From: Elysia marginata
Lineage: Eukaryota > Mollusca > Gastropoda > Plakobranchidae
Assembly (NCBI GenBank): GCA_019649035.1
Contig: BMAT01012661.1
Span: 47,728 to 111,727 of the forward strand
Length of the DNA stretch: 64,000 nucleotides
Direction: 5' to 3'
The notes beneath the pieces were generated by a model. The model had not been told where the DNA came from. It searched no databases and saw only the letters and a list, made by a program, of their open reading frames with translations. Position numbers and translations under genes: made by a program. Below, one piece after another: positions 1-58,574 of the stretch (positions within the stretch are counted from its first letter, which is position 1; every line of letters starts with the position of its first letter).

Positions 1-60
1 GAACCCACGACCTCTGGGTCACGGAGCGAGTCCTCTACCAACTGAGCTATCTAGGCCCCC
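1..60 (-). mobile_element. tRNA-derived SINE head, cut by window edge
   Basis: On the minus strand the A-box-like TAGCTCAGTTGGTAGAG is followed by GTGGGTTC, the start of a B box, then the window ends. The anticodon-arm region does not pair, so I read this as the tRNA-like head of a SINE and not a working tRNA gene. The body would lie to the left. Confidence 0.6.
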
Positions 61-503
61 CATAATTCCAGGAAAATATCTTTTTCACAATAGAATTTTT
101 AAAATAAGAATAAATATTTAATAACCTGGTCTAATAAAATTTTGAAGCAATAATTTGGCAAATTTCAGCAGAAATCTAGACAAATCTGTGTCAGGAATCC
201 AAAACTGTAAATATATTAACAAAAACCCAACTACTGTTCAAAGTCCCTATTTAGAGCTAAAATCAATGAAGTGTATTATGTATCCTTGAATTTAGAACAA
301 AATCTGTTTGCTATTAAATGAATTAAAGACTGTACAGCTAAATACACCATTTTTTTATATACTGTCCTCTGATTTCTATTGATGTATACTTTAAAACCTA
401 AATTTCTCATTTAAGCTGAGTTTTCCAGGGTAGGTTAAAAAATTTCACAAAAAGAAAAAAAGCGTTTAAGATGCTAGAACCAAAGCTAACAAACATGACC
501 TAC

Positions 504-46866
<46,363 letters not shown>

Positions 46867-46999
46867 TGTTGTGCACTTCACAACTATGACCACCTACAGA
46901 TGGCTCACAGCAGATTTTATAAATGTTACTTTATGGTGCCCAGATCTACATGATAAACTTGGAAACAGCAAAACCTGCTGGAGAACAAAAATTGTTTGA

Positions 47000-47105
47000 A
47001 ACCTATATATATGAGATTATCTAAGATAGATTTTAAAAGATCTGAAATTTTAGATACAGTCTAGAATATAGTAGATATCTAGCTAGATCTAGCTCTATAT
47101 CAAGA
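47000..47105. repeat. TCTAGA/GATCTAG-rich patch
   Basis: Dense overlapping TAGATCT, CTAGATC and TATCTAG words just upstream of fry exon 2. Similar patches lie at 47640-47705 and 63945-63978. It is low-complexity DNA of unknown origin. Confidence 0.5.
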
Positions 47106-47945
47106 GCAAAAGGCATCTCACTGCGCTAGCCAATGAGTGCACCCACGGCCACCATAAGAAGTTTTAAAGTTAAAGGCCTTTTCATGATTTGTGTATGTTC
47201 TTGTTGTTTATTATTTAAACTTAAATTGAAGGGTACTCTCTTTTCCAGTAGGCCTACTTTTTGTTTTGATTTGTGGCAGACAAAAATGTTTGTGAAACAA
47301 AGCGAAAAAATTTTGTACTTCAATTCTATGTAAAGGAAGAGTGATCGCAGCTTCAGGGTTAGTGACTTCATTTAAATTTAATGATTAGCATATTTTTCCT
47401 TCTTCTTATGGTTCCGTGTTTGCAGGAAAAAAGAAAAAGCGACATAAACAAGAAAATATAAATTATTGACACTTGTAATCAGATTCCCAATGATTAGCAC
47501 CCCTGTGCGGAAATCCTTGCCGCTCTATCCATTTGTGTCTTGTGACAGAAAGGACAAGAAAAGTCATATATAGTCATTTTATAGATCTGTAGAGAATCTA
47601 CATCTATTTACTATTTTAGTGCACAAAATTTGTGGATGTAAACTAGATATAGATCTTTACTACTTTCTACCTGTTATCTAGATTTCTAGATTTAGATCGA
47701 TTTTAACATACACATCGGTTCGATAATAGTATTGTGGATTTATAGAGATTTTAACCGTTGTAATGGCTGAGTTTTTAAAAGACCTATGGGCAGTATGGCG
47801 AGGCAATGAGATACAGATCTACATCCCCTTTATGGCTTAATCCTGCAATTGGATCGCTGGTTTTAAAAATGTGTTATCATTCTCTTCATTTTGTCAGTCC
47901 TGTCAGCGGTGGAATGCATGGATTATCCCGACTATACATCTTTAC

Positions 47946-47990
47946 CTCAGTTCCGCACTCCAGTCGCCATTTTCCAGCAGAAACATAAAC
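47946..47990 (-). promoter_or_regulatory. Candidate non-coding first exon of fry with YY1-like ATGGCG start region
   Basis: On the minus strand the sequence AAAATGGCGAC (ATG at 47970-47968) fits the YY1-type element often found just downstream of transcription starts. It is followed by a good donor, CTGAG|GTAAAG, at 47946/47945. The ATG opens only a seven-codon frame (MATGVRN then stop), so this would be a 5' leader exon with a short upstream ORF, spliced to the acceptor at 46978. The right end is approximate. This is inferred from motif and position; no transcript evidence. Confidence 0.4.
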
Positions 47991-48186
47991 AACAAAAATT
48001 AAGTTAACTGTATTAACTCCCTTGGTTAAATTTTTAAAGGGGAGTTACTCTTATAATTAGCGATAGCTTGACATGCGAAAGATAATAATTATTAGATTCT
48101 ATTATAAACGATACGTGAGAGTTACAAGATGTAAGTCTTCGATAGTAGAGTTTTTCATTAACTTTATACAATTCTTAGGTCTCTGA

Positions 48187-48212
48187 TAGAGAGAGAGAGA
48201 GGGGGGGGGGGG
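48187..48212. repeat. (GA)n followed by poly-G
   Basis: Short GA repeat running into about ten Gs, about 100 bp to the left (downstream side for fry) of the CRE palindrome. Confidence 0.9.
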
Positions 48213-48307
48213 CTCACTGGTGTGAATAAGCTATGACATAAATGTTCATGATGCATTATTTTCTCAGCGCTTTGACGTTAATAAATGTGATCGAGTCGAC
48301 ATCGCCC

Positions 48308-48315
48308 TGACGTCA
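48308..48315. promoter_or_regulatory. Palindromic CRE (TGACGTCA)
   Basis: A perfect 8-bp cAMP-response element lies about 340 bp upstream of the candidate fry first exon, in a locally CpG-rich stretch (48270-48360). The motif is certain as sequence. Use as a CREB/ATF site is inferred only from its position. Confidence 0.35.
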
Positions 48316-48404
48316 TACAGTCCTGACTCGATTCGAATCAGCTGGCGCAAGCTGTACATATCACACAAAGACATACAAGAAAGCTAACGGAGACCACTTT
48401 CTTT

Positions 48405-48556
48405 GGTTCTGAGCTAAATCTCTGGTGGATCTTGATAAACACCAATCTCTTCCGCCTTCCTCAGTGTTTGCAGCATGCGCAACACTTTGCGTGGGAAAAA
48501 GAAGGTAGAAGAGATTGGAGTTTACCAAGATGAACTAGAGATTTAAGGTCAGAACC
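48405..48556. repeat. 152-bp imperfect hairpin (inverted repeat)
   Basis: Arm 48405-48458 (ggttctgagctaaatctctg ... tcttccgcctt) is the reverse complement of 48502-48556 (aaggtagaagagattgg ... taaggtcagaacc), with roughly 8 mismatches or indels over 54 bp. The 43-bp loop can fold further through AGTGTTTGC / GCGCAACACT. It resembles a foldback/MITE-like element or a hairpin-RNA locus. No target duplication or coding content was seen. Confidence 0.8.
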
Positions 48557-49083
48557 ATTGTTGCTCTCACAACTGCATTTCAATACCGGTTCGATCAAAG
48601 ATGAAAATGTTTTCCGAGATGTATTCTGGGTGCGAACAAGTAGGCTACTGCTGAAGGCTGCCTGTGGGAGGACTTCAGGGGTGAATTCCAACAGGTTTTG
48701 GAGTTTTATGTTCTCGGTTTCAAAGGCTGAATTAAGAGATTAGTGCTTAGAAGACAGGTGACAGTCTGCTAATGCCAGACATTGTAGCATCCTTTAGAAG
48801 ACTGACGAAAGCTGACAGGTTGCCACTCTATTGAACCTCGTGCTTTTGATACCACTTACCAGCAACATAATGAGTGCGTAATGATTAAATAGGTCATTTA
48901 GCGCTATGAGAAGGGTCAAATTCTATTTCTACCTTCGATGAGTGAGTATCTCACGATCCTGCATGCGCACATGCATACCCTGCGCTGAGACACTGGTCCT
49001 GAGAATTTCAATTTTTTTATATCTGCAATGAAAGCGCTTATGGCAGTGCTTTTGGACTTCGGTAGTCTGATTCATAAGAAATT

Positions 49084-49101
49084 AGTGGAACGGGTTCCAC
49101 T
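49084..49101. repeat. 18-bp perfect palindrome with 2-bp centre
   Basis: AGTGGAAC GG GTTCCACT. Isolated; it could be a dimeric protein site or chance. Confidence 0.5.
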
Positions 49102-50682
49102 ATCAACTTAGAACGATATATTGAGAGCCTGAGAAAACTGAGGGCACGGCTGTCACGAGTTCAGCCCAGAAAAAGTGCAATTTTGCACTAACACAACACC
49201 CGTCCACACAACTTCAAACTCAAGATACCTTGCAGACTCTCAGATTTCAAGAGATCTTATCGTACCCATCATACAACCCTGACCCTGCTCCATCTGACTT
49301 TCATACTTTTTTTCTAAGTTGAAGGAGCACCTCAAAATTAATAAAAACGCTTTGCAGATGACGTCGAAGTTCAAGAAGATGTGATCGCTGATTGAGAGGA
49401 AAACCACATGATTTTTTGCCGATAGCATGCGACAACTTACTCCAGGTTGATTGATCGGATCTGTATCGACAAAACGGCAACTATGTTAAAAAAAATTAAG
49501 GCACCATCATGTAACAGACATCCTAAGTTTTCATTTGGTGAATAACTTTTGTATAAAGACATTTTAATAAAGAAATTTTGATAAAGAAATTATGAACTCT
49601 AAGATGGGTTGTTACGAACCGGTAGTTCATTCAAATTCAGCATAAACAAAATTACAGAGAATCAAGTCATTTAGACTTCAAACTTTCTTGACACTTTCAA
49701 TTGTCATGCAGACCATATTGCTCCTGCTAGGTTAACCTATCAAAATGTTTAGATGTAAAATAGACGCTTACCTAAAATCATGCTCCCATTCTCTGGATCA
49801 CGCAACCCTTGCTCACAAACAATCTTGTAACCAGCCTACATGTAATTTTTCGTTTCTACTATTTTTGTTCATTTTACATTGCCCTCGATAAAAGTTACCT
49901 GATTTTCGTTCGAACGATAGTAGGCTATAACAATAAATGCTGTACTCAAGTCAAGGCGCAAGGGTGCTTTTAACAGTCAACATCACCTTCAGCTCAACTG
50001 TATAATTCGAGACTGGGGTAACTCCACTGGCGACCTAGACATCACTGCATTAATATTAAAACTACATAACGGGAAGGCGTGTGCACAATCGGTTAAGACC
50101 CACACTGAGGACTCTCAGATCTATTCGGCGATATAAAAAAATAGATGTATAAAAGTGTTAATGTTTCTGGTCTCGTTCGTAGGTATTTTGCCATGCGGCT
50201 ATTATTTCAAACATCTGATTGAACTTGTCATGTTATGGTTACATGGTATTGCGTAAATACTGTGTGTGACATTGTACAATAGGCCTCTAATAAAATCCAA
50301 TAGTATTATCCAATGACTTGCATTGAGCCGTTTCCATTGCACCAGAATTAACAAAATTTTTATCTTGGGCTTGTTTTTGGTTCTGTCATTTTAGGGTCTT
50401 CTCTAACGACGCGCGCACAGGTTTACTACCAACTTTTACATTGCTGATGGCACAGAAATACAGTTGGTATTTTAAATATCTTATTCAACTCATCCTCTTA
50501 ACATGAAAGAGGGCACTTAGGTACATAAACTGTCAAGTTTGTCATAAGTGATGATTTGGAAACATGACATAATTATACCTAGGGCCTATCAAGACGTACC
50601 CTTTTTACGTACCCCTAGACCTGAATTTTTTTTAAAGCGTTTCCTTAAGTTGGAGATACCCTCGGTATTATATAGCTAGTGA

Positions 50683-50730
<48 letters not shown>
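50683..50730. repeat. (GA)n microsatellite
   Basis: About 48 bp of GA dinucleotide repeat in upstream non-coding DNA. Confidence 0.95.
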
Positions 50731-50731
<1 letters not shown>

Positions 50732-53297
50732 GTCTCAAACGGAATGTGAAAATAGCAACTCAGAAATCAACCTGTTATCAAGACAAACTAAGATGAGAAA
50801 GTGAATTTTTACTTGACTTGGTTTTTAAAACTCACCATTGTATTTTTGGCTTTATCGTTAGAAATGAGTGTTGACGGGTGTGTTTTCTTCTATTTCTTGA
50901 GGGCTTAAACGAAAATGAAGATATATATGCGCTTGTGTAAACAATGCACATAGTCTTAGTTGAACTCTCGAAATGTCCTTTGCTAGCTTTTTTAATGTAG
51001 GGCCTACCAAAACATTGAGCCTGATAACAATCTGCCATACATCTATATTGCGCAATAGATTATTCAGATGAAACAGGTTTAGATCTAAGAATTTTTTCTT
51101 CAAAATAAAGTATAACAATTATGATGCGAAGGTAGCAGAATATGGTTGAAAAGAAACACTGCAAAATTATCGATAGGGACTGTTCTTTAATGACTTCAGC
51201 TTTTAAGGGTGGGTGTGAAGGTAGAGTGGGAGGGAGAAGAGAGGGTCTTTAGGCCGGCTGATCCTAAGTTGTCTCTCGGGATGGGAGGAGGGGTTCAAGT
51301 AAAAGCTGTTGTCAGCTTATAGGCTGTGCATCTGTTAAAATAAAAAAAAAATCCTTTAAACTGAGAAATTATACATTCACAATGGGTACTTTTATTGTTT
51401 ACATAAAAGATACTAAGCTGCTACTATACAATGCACAATTTTTAATTTAATTCCGGATCTGCTTTCACGCTGCTAAAAATGCAATAGCCTACAATTTAAA
51501 AAAAACCCTCCAATTTTGCATTATTCATTGTGTTGTTCTGTTTATTGAAGTATAACATTCACAATCTGATGGATGGTGTTCTTGACGAATTAAAAGTGCG
51601 ATGTGTTAAAACAGTTGATCTCAAAAGCTGACATTAGCCAGGTGCAAGGGGGAAAAGGAGGGAGGGAGGGAGGGGAAAAAGAAAGCTAATTTTATGCTGA
51701 CAAAGGACAGGGGTACACATCAGCTGAAGAACGCTGGCCTCATTAAAGAACGGTCCATTATAATAACAGTGTAGGTATCGAGTAAGAAGTTCTATATATA
51801 TATATATAGTTACGTCAATTAATATCTCTGTTGTCGCACGTTAAAAAGGTGTTTAGGCCCACCAAAAAGCTAAACAATATCAACATAGCTCATCAGAAAA
51901 CTGGCCTACCACGGCTGTCACATCTTTGACTTTGTTTTGAACCTAAAAGTAAAACTATAGCCCTTGGTGTAGGTCTACCTACATCGTTGGTTTTGTTTTT
52001 CTCCAGAGTTAGGCCTAAAGACTTTTTTGTTGTTGTTTTATCACTTAGACTTCGACAAACTATTTTTAACACACAATTTTTGAAATGTCTTGAAATAACC
52101 TCATTGTGTTGATCATGTGTTTTCATGGAAAAGGAGTTCTAAAATGTCACGACAGATTGGCGGTATCAGGCGTGTTCGTGAGTATTCTTTAATTGGGTGC
52201 TTTTGTTACAAATACGGGTATTATTATAAAGTTCAGCTTTTTAAGCCGAGTGGTCACGCTACGACTAAATATTAAATTTTTAGTAAATCAACAAAATAAT
52301 GTGGCTATTTAGATTCAGACGCACAACCACAAGCGAGAAGCTAACGTTGACGTTACGCCAACTCATTCGTCACCGCAGCTTATTTGTTGTGAAGACCGGC
52401 TGTTTATTATTTGGTGTACCGGATGTGGTACGCGTACCTTTCTCGAAACGCTATGTTCATGAACTTTACACTTCTGGGTAGATGCTTCTTTATAAAGCAT
52501 AACGCCCCTGAACATAAAACAAAGATCCTACATTTTCTATTGTATTGAGTTAAAATTTTAGAAAACAAAAGTCGCAGTAGTAGAGCTATGTGGATTAGCC
52601 AGTTCAAAAACTTTTTTAAGTAAAGATCGATATTTCACATCTAAAAGTACAGGCAAAACAAGTAAGCTATCGACCTGACGCCTTCTCAGTAAAAAAGAAT
52701 AAAGTAGGTTTATGAGACAGTTGCATAAATACCTCTGAGTATTTCGAAATCTAGACTATAAATTTAGTTGTTTCCTATTTTAAGTGTAACTGATTCCCGT
52801 TTTTTTAGGTATATCCTTTTATTTTGTTTTAGTTTAGCTGACATTATTTCATTCATAATGTAATTCACATAACAATTTTCATGTTAACACAGGTCTCTTC
52901 CCTTTGTAATTTTTTTTCTGTTTTTTATTTCTTTTTTTCCAACAGTCCTTTCTGGAAATCTAGATCTAGGTCCACTTATTTCTTGATGATACCCACTTTT
53001 TATCTGTATATTTTTTCTTTGCTTTCACTCTTATCCTTTTCTATAATCTGTATTATTTATAATATCGCTATTACTGCTTCCTTTTTTGTAAGTCCATTTA
53101 TGTAATTGTTTCATACTTTATTTTCTTTAGTCTGACAAAAGCCTGAGGCAAATAGCTTACTTGTTTGGTTTCAAGTTTTAACAGTTCAGTAAGCTTCCTC
53201 ATTTGCAAAAGATTTTACTTGCAGATGGAACCTTTTGAATCAAAGTCTGTGACGTCTCCGCGAGTAGTATCATTCTCCTTCATCACAAGAAGCCGAC

Positions 53298-53921
53298 GAT
53301 GATGATGATAAGAAAAAGAAGAAGGAGGAGGAGGACAAAGGAGGAGGAGAAGAAGAAGAAGAAGAAGAAGTAGTAGTAGTAGTAGTAGTAGTAGNNNNNN
53401 NNNNNNNNNNNNNNNNNNNNNNNNNNNNNNNNNNNNNNNNNNNNNNNNNNNNNNNNNNNNNNNNNNNNNNNNNNNNNNNNNNNNNNNNNNNNNNNNNNNN
53501 NNNNNNNNNNNNNNNNNNNNNNNNNNNNNNNNNNNNNNNNNNNNNNNNNNNNNNNNNNNNNNNNNNNNNNNNNNNNNNNNNNNNNNNNNNNNNNNNNNNN
53601 NNNNNNNNNNNNNNNNNNNNNNNNNNNNNNNNNNNNNNNNNNNNNNNNNNNNNNNNNNNNNNNNNNNNNNNNNNNNNNNNNNNNNNNNNNNNNNNNNNNN
53701 NNNNNNNNNNNNNNNNNNNNNNNNNNNNNNNNNNNNNNNNNNNNNNNNNNNNNNNNNNNNNNNNNNNNNNNNNNNNNNNNNNNNNNNNNNNNNNNNNNNN
53801 NNNNNNNNNNNNNNNNNNNNNNNNNNNNNNNNNNAGAAGAAGAAGAAGAAGAAGAAGACGACGACGACGACGACGACGAAGACGACGAAGACGACGAAGA
53901 AGACGAAGAAGAAGACGACGT
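53298..53921. repeat. Triplet-repeat tract (GAT/GAA/GAG/GTA/GAC) with 440-bp gap
   Basis: Before the gap (53395-53834): ATG/GAT, AAG, GAG, then AAG and AGT triplets. After it: AGA then ACG/AAG triplets. Both flanks keep a 3-bp period, so open frames run through on the minus strand (poly-Leu, poly-Val, poly-Phe). These are artefacts of the period and not evidence of a protein. Confidence 0.85.
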
Positions 53922-53925
53922 TAAG

Positions 53926-56586
53926 AAGCCTGTACAAGTGTCTCTTTTATATTTCCAATGAACTTGGTTGTGAAAATTTTTGGGTCACTGACCATTAAGG
54001 CATTTGAATGTTTTATGGTGATATATATATAGGAACGGTTTCCAAGTTTGATTTTTGTGAATTTCAAACCAAGCAAAAAAAAAAAAACAACAACAAAAAA
54101 CGACTGATTAGGAATGAATCTATGCCTATACCTGGTATGGTAGTGTTCCAAAGTTATTCTATCATAACATTGTATTCGTGTACCCGCAATATTGAAGCGT
54201 GCTAAACATGCCCTTGCTTGCATCTTCCGTTCCGTCCTTGATAATTATATAAATTATAATATTAGCTTACAATTTATCATTTAATGCAAATTTCAATAAG
54301 ATTTGGGTAACTTTCAGAGCATTGCCTAACTGATCAAAGTCTTTTTACAGTCTAGGATTTTTAGTTCCAAACTCGAATACATACTGAAAAATAACTTTAA
54401 AAATAACGTTTAGCTTTAAATAACAAAGTCGCCTTTAAGACTAGCATTGATTTTTCTACATTTTATACGATAAACACACCATAGAATTACTTAAAAAATG
54501 TATTATTATTAGTTTTGTTTGGATTCGGTGGTTGAATATGCGGAGAAAGAATTAAACCTGCTAACACAACTTGGATAAAAGTTCCTTATAAGAACGATGT
54601 ATCATTGAAGGGGTAGTGTTTATGTTTAAGATAACAAATAATTGCTTTTATTGTTATGTGATTCAATTTTTTGTACTGTTAAGGGGATTTTTAAAAGCAC
54701 AAAAATGAAAGTTTGCGATTTTGATTAAAAAAAAACACCAAACAAACAAGAAATTCTGATCAAATTTAGTGTTCGTTGGTCCATCCACAAATTTTTCACT
54801 TTTTCATACATCAACCTCGTCTAGTGACGCCAGTGCGCGTAGGTCGTTTGTCTTTTTGCAATCAAGAGAGTTTCGGTTATCGTTGACTTTTTGCAAACAA
54901 TAGGAGTTCTTCGACTTCATCGCTCTATCATTTACTTAGGTCTTTTGATAAAAATTTCGCATGTCATATTTATTATCCAAGACGCTGAAAGTGTTCTTGA
55001 GACAAATAAAGTGTTTTCAACAAGAGTCAAGAGCCGATTGTTTAATGAATCAAAGCTTATTATCTTGCGTCAAACTACAACAACGCTGACAACAAAGAGC
55101 TTTAAGGAGTGGCTTGAGTCCGTGACATCAAGTCATTTGATTTCTTCACTGGTGTTCCCATATGTCATCTGGTTTTTCTTTACTTGAACCAATGAAAAAC
55201 GATTTTTAGTACATAAATATTACAGTTATTAAAACTTTTCCGAAAATAGCATATGCCAAGGGTTATCCTTTTATAATAAGAAAACAAACGCTCAAACAAA
55301 CAAAACAAAACAATAACATTGAAGAAGACAAACGGGGATGCCCCTCCGGCTCTAAACAGCGTAATGCAAGGTTCAATCATTGAAACATTCTAAATTAGAA
55401 GGAAAAAAAGGGAACAGCTTCAAAGTAATCATAGCAGAACAGAATTTCACATCTTTTGTGGTGATCTAGTAGGCCGGAAGGCGACCAGGCGGACACAAAA
55501 GAGCCAGTAATTTGGATATAGGGCCTACATTTAGGCCATAGTTCTAGATGATCCAAGCGGAAAAAATTTAGGTAGTGCCTACAGTTGACCTAAAAATTAG
55601 TGATAGCCGCAGGTATTGAGATTTAGAGCATGTTGAGCAAGAGATGAGAATTTATTGGAGCTGGAGGACAGTGAGACTGGATACACCGCAAAGGGGGTAG
55701 AACAGATAAGATTAGATGAGCATGCAGTAGATAGAAAGAGGTAGAATGAAGGGAGGGCGGTGAGAAAAAAAAAGAAAAGACAAAAAACGATGGTATAAGT
55801 TGGACAAAACCAGGAGAGAGAAAAGACAGGAAACTATAGAAAGGGACAAGCCGAGGCCATTATGGTATCGAGGAAAGGGCGAACTAGAAGAGCAAACAGA
55901 GAAAAGTTGAGATGAGTAACATAGAAAAGGTGAAGAGAGAGGGTGGGAAAGGCCTAAACTAGTGGTGTAACTGTAAAGGATAGAGAAGGGGTGAAGAAAG
56001 AATGGAAAGAAATCGTGAAGAGAAAGAAATGAAAAAAAGATAGACGTATATACATATAGATAGTCAGACACTGACAGAGATTGGCAGAAAGAGAGACGGA
56101 ACATCTAGATTGCTAAAACATAAATTGATTTAGATCGATTTATGCATAAAATATATATAGTTTACCAACTATTTTTCCAATTTCTGGTTTGCATGGATTT
56201 ATTTGTCTGGCAGTAGGCTTATTTTTGTGATGGAGAGCTTTCTTCGCTTTAAACCCGGGTATAAAGTGTCTCGAAGAGGAAACATGCGGCTTCAATAGTT
56301 CAAACCCACCACCAGTAATTATAGGATTAAAAGAGTTTGAAAACGAACTCACCGAGCTCATCAGTAACATTAAATAAAAAAAGGCCTAAAAATAACTTCC
56401 AGGAGATATTAAAAAGAGTTATTGATATCATTGACAAGGACGATCACCTACATTTCTCCAGACAAAACCAGCAACTTCTCTGATAAAACCCAACACAGAA
56501 CGAAGACCTCCTAAACAAAGACATACAAAAAAGAATAGAAAAAAGCCGACCAAAAAAAAAAAACGCTGAACCAAACAATGAAAACT
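53926..56586. other. Intergenic DNA, no gene recognised
   Basis: A 98-codon plus frame at 54891-55187 has no family resemblance I can name. A purine-rich tract at 55600-56110 gives long Ser/Phe/Leu frames on the other strand that reflect base bias only. Confidence 0.6.
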
Positions 56587-57068
56587 GACAAACATATTGC
56601 AGGACACTTGGCAAACATATTGCAGGACACTTGACAAACATATTGCAGGAACATGTGACAAACATATTGCAGGAACACTTGACAAACATATTGCAGGAAC
56701 ACTTGACAAACATAATTATTGCAGGAACACGTGACAAACATATTGCAGGAACACGTGACAAACATATTGCAGAAACACTTGACAAACATATTGCAGGAAC
56801 ACTTGACAAACATATTGCAAGAACACGTGACAAACATATTGCAGGAACACTTGACAAACATATTGCAGGACCATGTGACAAACATATTGCAGGAACACTT
56901 GACAAACATATTGCAGGAACGCTTGACAAACATATTGCAGGAACACTTGACAAACATATTGCAGGAACATGTGACAAACATATTGCAGGAACACTTGACA
57001 AACATACTGCAGGAACGCTTGACAAACATATTTCAGGAACACTTGACAAACATATTGCAGGAACACTT
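56587..57068. repeat. 24-bp minisatellite, 20 copies
   Basis: Unit gacaaacatattgcaggaac + actt. I count 20 units: the first two are 23 bp, the sixth is 28 bp (4-bp insert), and the others are 24 bp. Most variation is at one spot, giving CACTTG, CACGTG, CATGTG or CGCTTG. Because 24 is a multiple of 3 and the unit lacks stops in several frames, long octapeptide ORFs (DKHIAGTL, TNILQEHL, MFVKCSCN) appear on both strands without implying a gene. Confidence 0.95.
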
Positions 57069-57336
57069 GAACTCCATGATCGAATCAGCATAACAGCGGG
57101 GGAAAAGCTTGTACTACACCAACAGATTATAAAATAATTTCTAAAATAAGCCTACCTCCAGACTCATTAATCCATGCATATTATAAATTGGAAAAATAAT
57201 TGAACAAATTCTAGAAATAATCGTTGCAAACTTCCAAGAAAGAAAACAAACGTCAACAAGTGGAGCAACTTACACTTAAGATGTCTTAAATCGGTTTCAA
57301 ATATATAACCAACAACAACCATTAACCACCTTCTAC

Positions 57337-57394
57337 ATTTTTAAAATCTAGTGAACATGCTAATAAGCTGAAAGAAAAATAGATAGATAGGGAC

Positions 57395-57461
<67 letters not shown>

Positions 57462-57549
57462 CATTGTAGCCTAGTCCTACCTTAAAATTTTCAAAATCTA
57501 GTGAACATGCTAATAAGCTGAAAGAAAAAAAATTGATAGATAGGTGGAC

Positions 57550-57583
<34 letters not shown>

Positions 57584-57584
57584 T

Positions 57585-57627
<43 letters not shown>

Positions 57628-57636
57628 GTAGGTAGG
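57337..57636. repeat. Tandemly duplicated block with GATA microsatellites
   Basis: Two copies 150 bp apart each start with aaaatctagtgaacatgcta followed by ataagctgaaagaaaa and then run into (GATA)n: 57379-57461 and 57535-57629. The tract after the second copy changes to GGTA. Antisense frames give SIYL repeats that are not coding. Confidence 0.92.
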
Positions 57637-58574
57637 TGATAAGATATACACGTAGGTAGGTAAATAAAACTAATAGATTTATTTTCTGATCTATACACAG
57701 GTATACCGACGGGTAAAAAAAGAGACAAACTGGCCAAGAAAGATTAAGGTTTTCGCCATGTCTCTACGGTTATATAACGGCTTTTATCTCCAGAGAATGA
57801 CCAATTTCTCGGAAAATTCCTTTGACATTTTAATTGTTATCTTAACTTAATCAATTGTTGTTTGGTTTGATAGTACATAAAAAATGACTTTCAAAGACTA
57901 AAGTCGTTTGTATTCTTGTTCGATGGGCCAGAATGGAGAACATGCTACAGATAAAGAGAGAGGGAGAGATAGGTTTGTGTGTGGGGGAGGGGGGATGGGA
58001 AGAGAGCGAGAGAGAGGATGGGGGAGGTGTATGTGTGGGTGTCTGCGAGAGAGATAAAGTTTCTTTCCTTTAATGCGTGTACTGATATTCTATGATAGTG
58101 TACGTTATATTCCTAATGTTGGAATAGTCCAGCCTGACCGAGCATTGCTTATCAAATACATGTACTTGTGTAACTTTGTATTGGCTGAATGAACTTAAAG
58201 CTGAAAATGAAATTGAAAAGGAAGAGTTGATAACATCCTATTCTCCAAAGCCATGTGATCTTGGACCAATCTAAATTCATAATGGCGAGACATTTTTGCA
58301 TGTTTTTGTAATTCTGTGACACGAAGCAAAAATGACCATTTTAATTTCAAATGTTGTGTATGTCTCTAACCATGCTGTCATCAAAACATTCTTATCACAG
58401 GCTGTTTCAAGATTTCCAATTATATCTGAAACCTTAGAGAAAGTTGTGCAACTAGAAGTTAGAGTACATTTAATGCAAAAATGTTAGCCTATAGCTATCA
58501 ATTAGCTACAAGAACATTGTGATACTAAGGCAACTCCATTAAAAATCTCAAATAACTTTCGAACTTCTGCAACA
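57637..58574. other. Intergenic DNA, no gene recognised
   Basis: Holds a G/GA-rich simple tract (57950-58060). The rest is AT-rich without recognisable content. Confidence 0.6.

Larger units (their letters stand above)
48557..53297. other. Upstream intergenic DNA, no gene recognised
   Basis: Contains the palindrome at 49084, the (GA)n at 50683, a purine-rich patch (51640-51690) and a CpG-richer 180 bp (52299-52481) with a 60-codon plus-strand frame (starts MWLFRFRRTTTSEKL) that I cannot assign. Nothing else stands out. Confidence 0.6.

Noticed and set aside
1-60. Functional tRNA gene
   Set aside because: The A and B box words are present but the anticodon stem does not pair; it reads as a SINE head.
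53215-53937. 240-codon minus-strand ORF
   Set aside because: It is made of triplet repeats and a 440-bp gap.
54891-55187. 98-codon plus-strand ORF as a new gene
   Set aside because: No recognisable domain, no codon bias that I can judge, and nothing supportive nearby.
55712-56104. 130-codon Ser/Leu/Phe-rich minus ORF
   Set aside because: A strand-biased purine/pyrimidine tract explains it; no domain or start context.
56587-57068. CRISPR-like regular repeats
   Set aside because: The units are contiguous without spacers, and the DNA is eukaryotic.
56444-57137. Long ORFs on both strands with octapeptide repeats (DKHIAGTL, MFVKCSCN and others)
   Set aside because: They are produced by the 24-bp minisatellite, whose unit lacks stops in most frames. 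No signal peptide, splice context or family supports a protein.
57322-57737. SIYL-repeat ORFs
   Set aside because: Translation of the GATA microsatellite.
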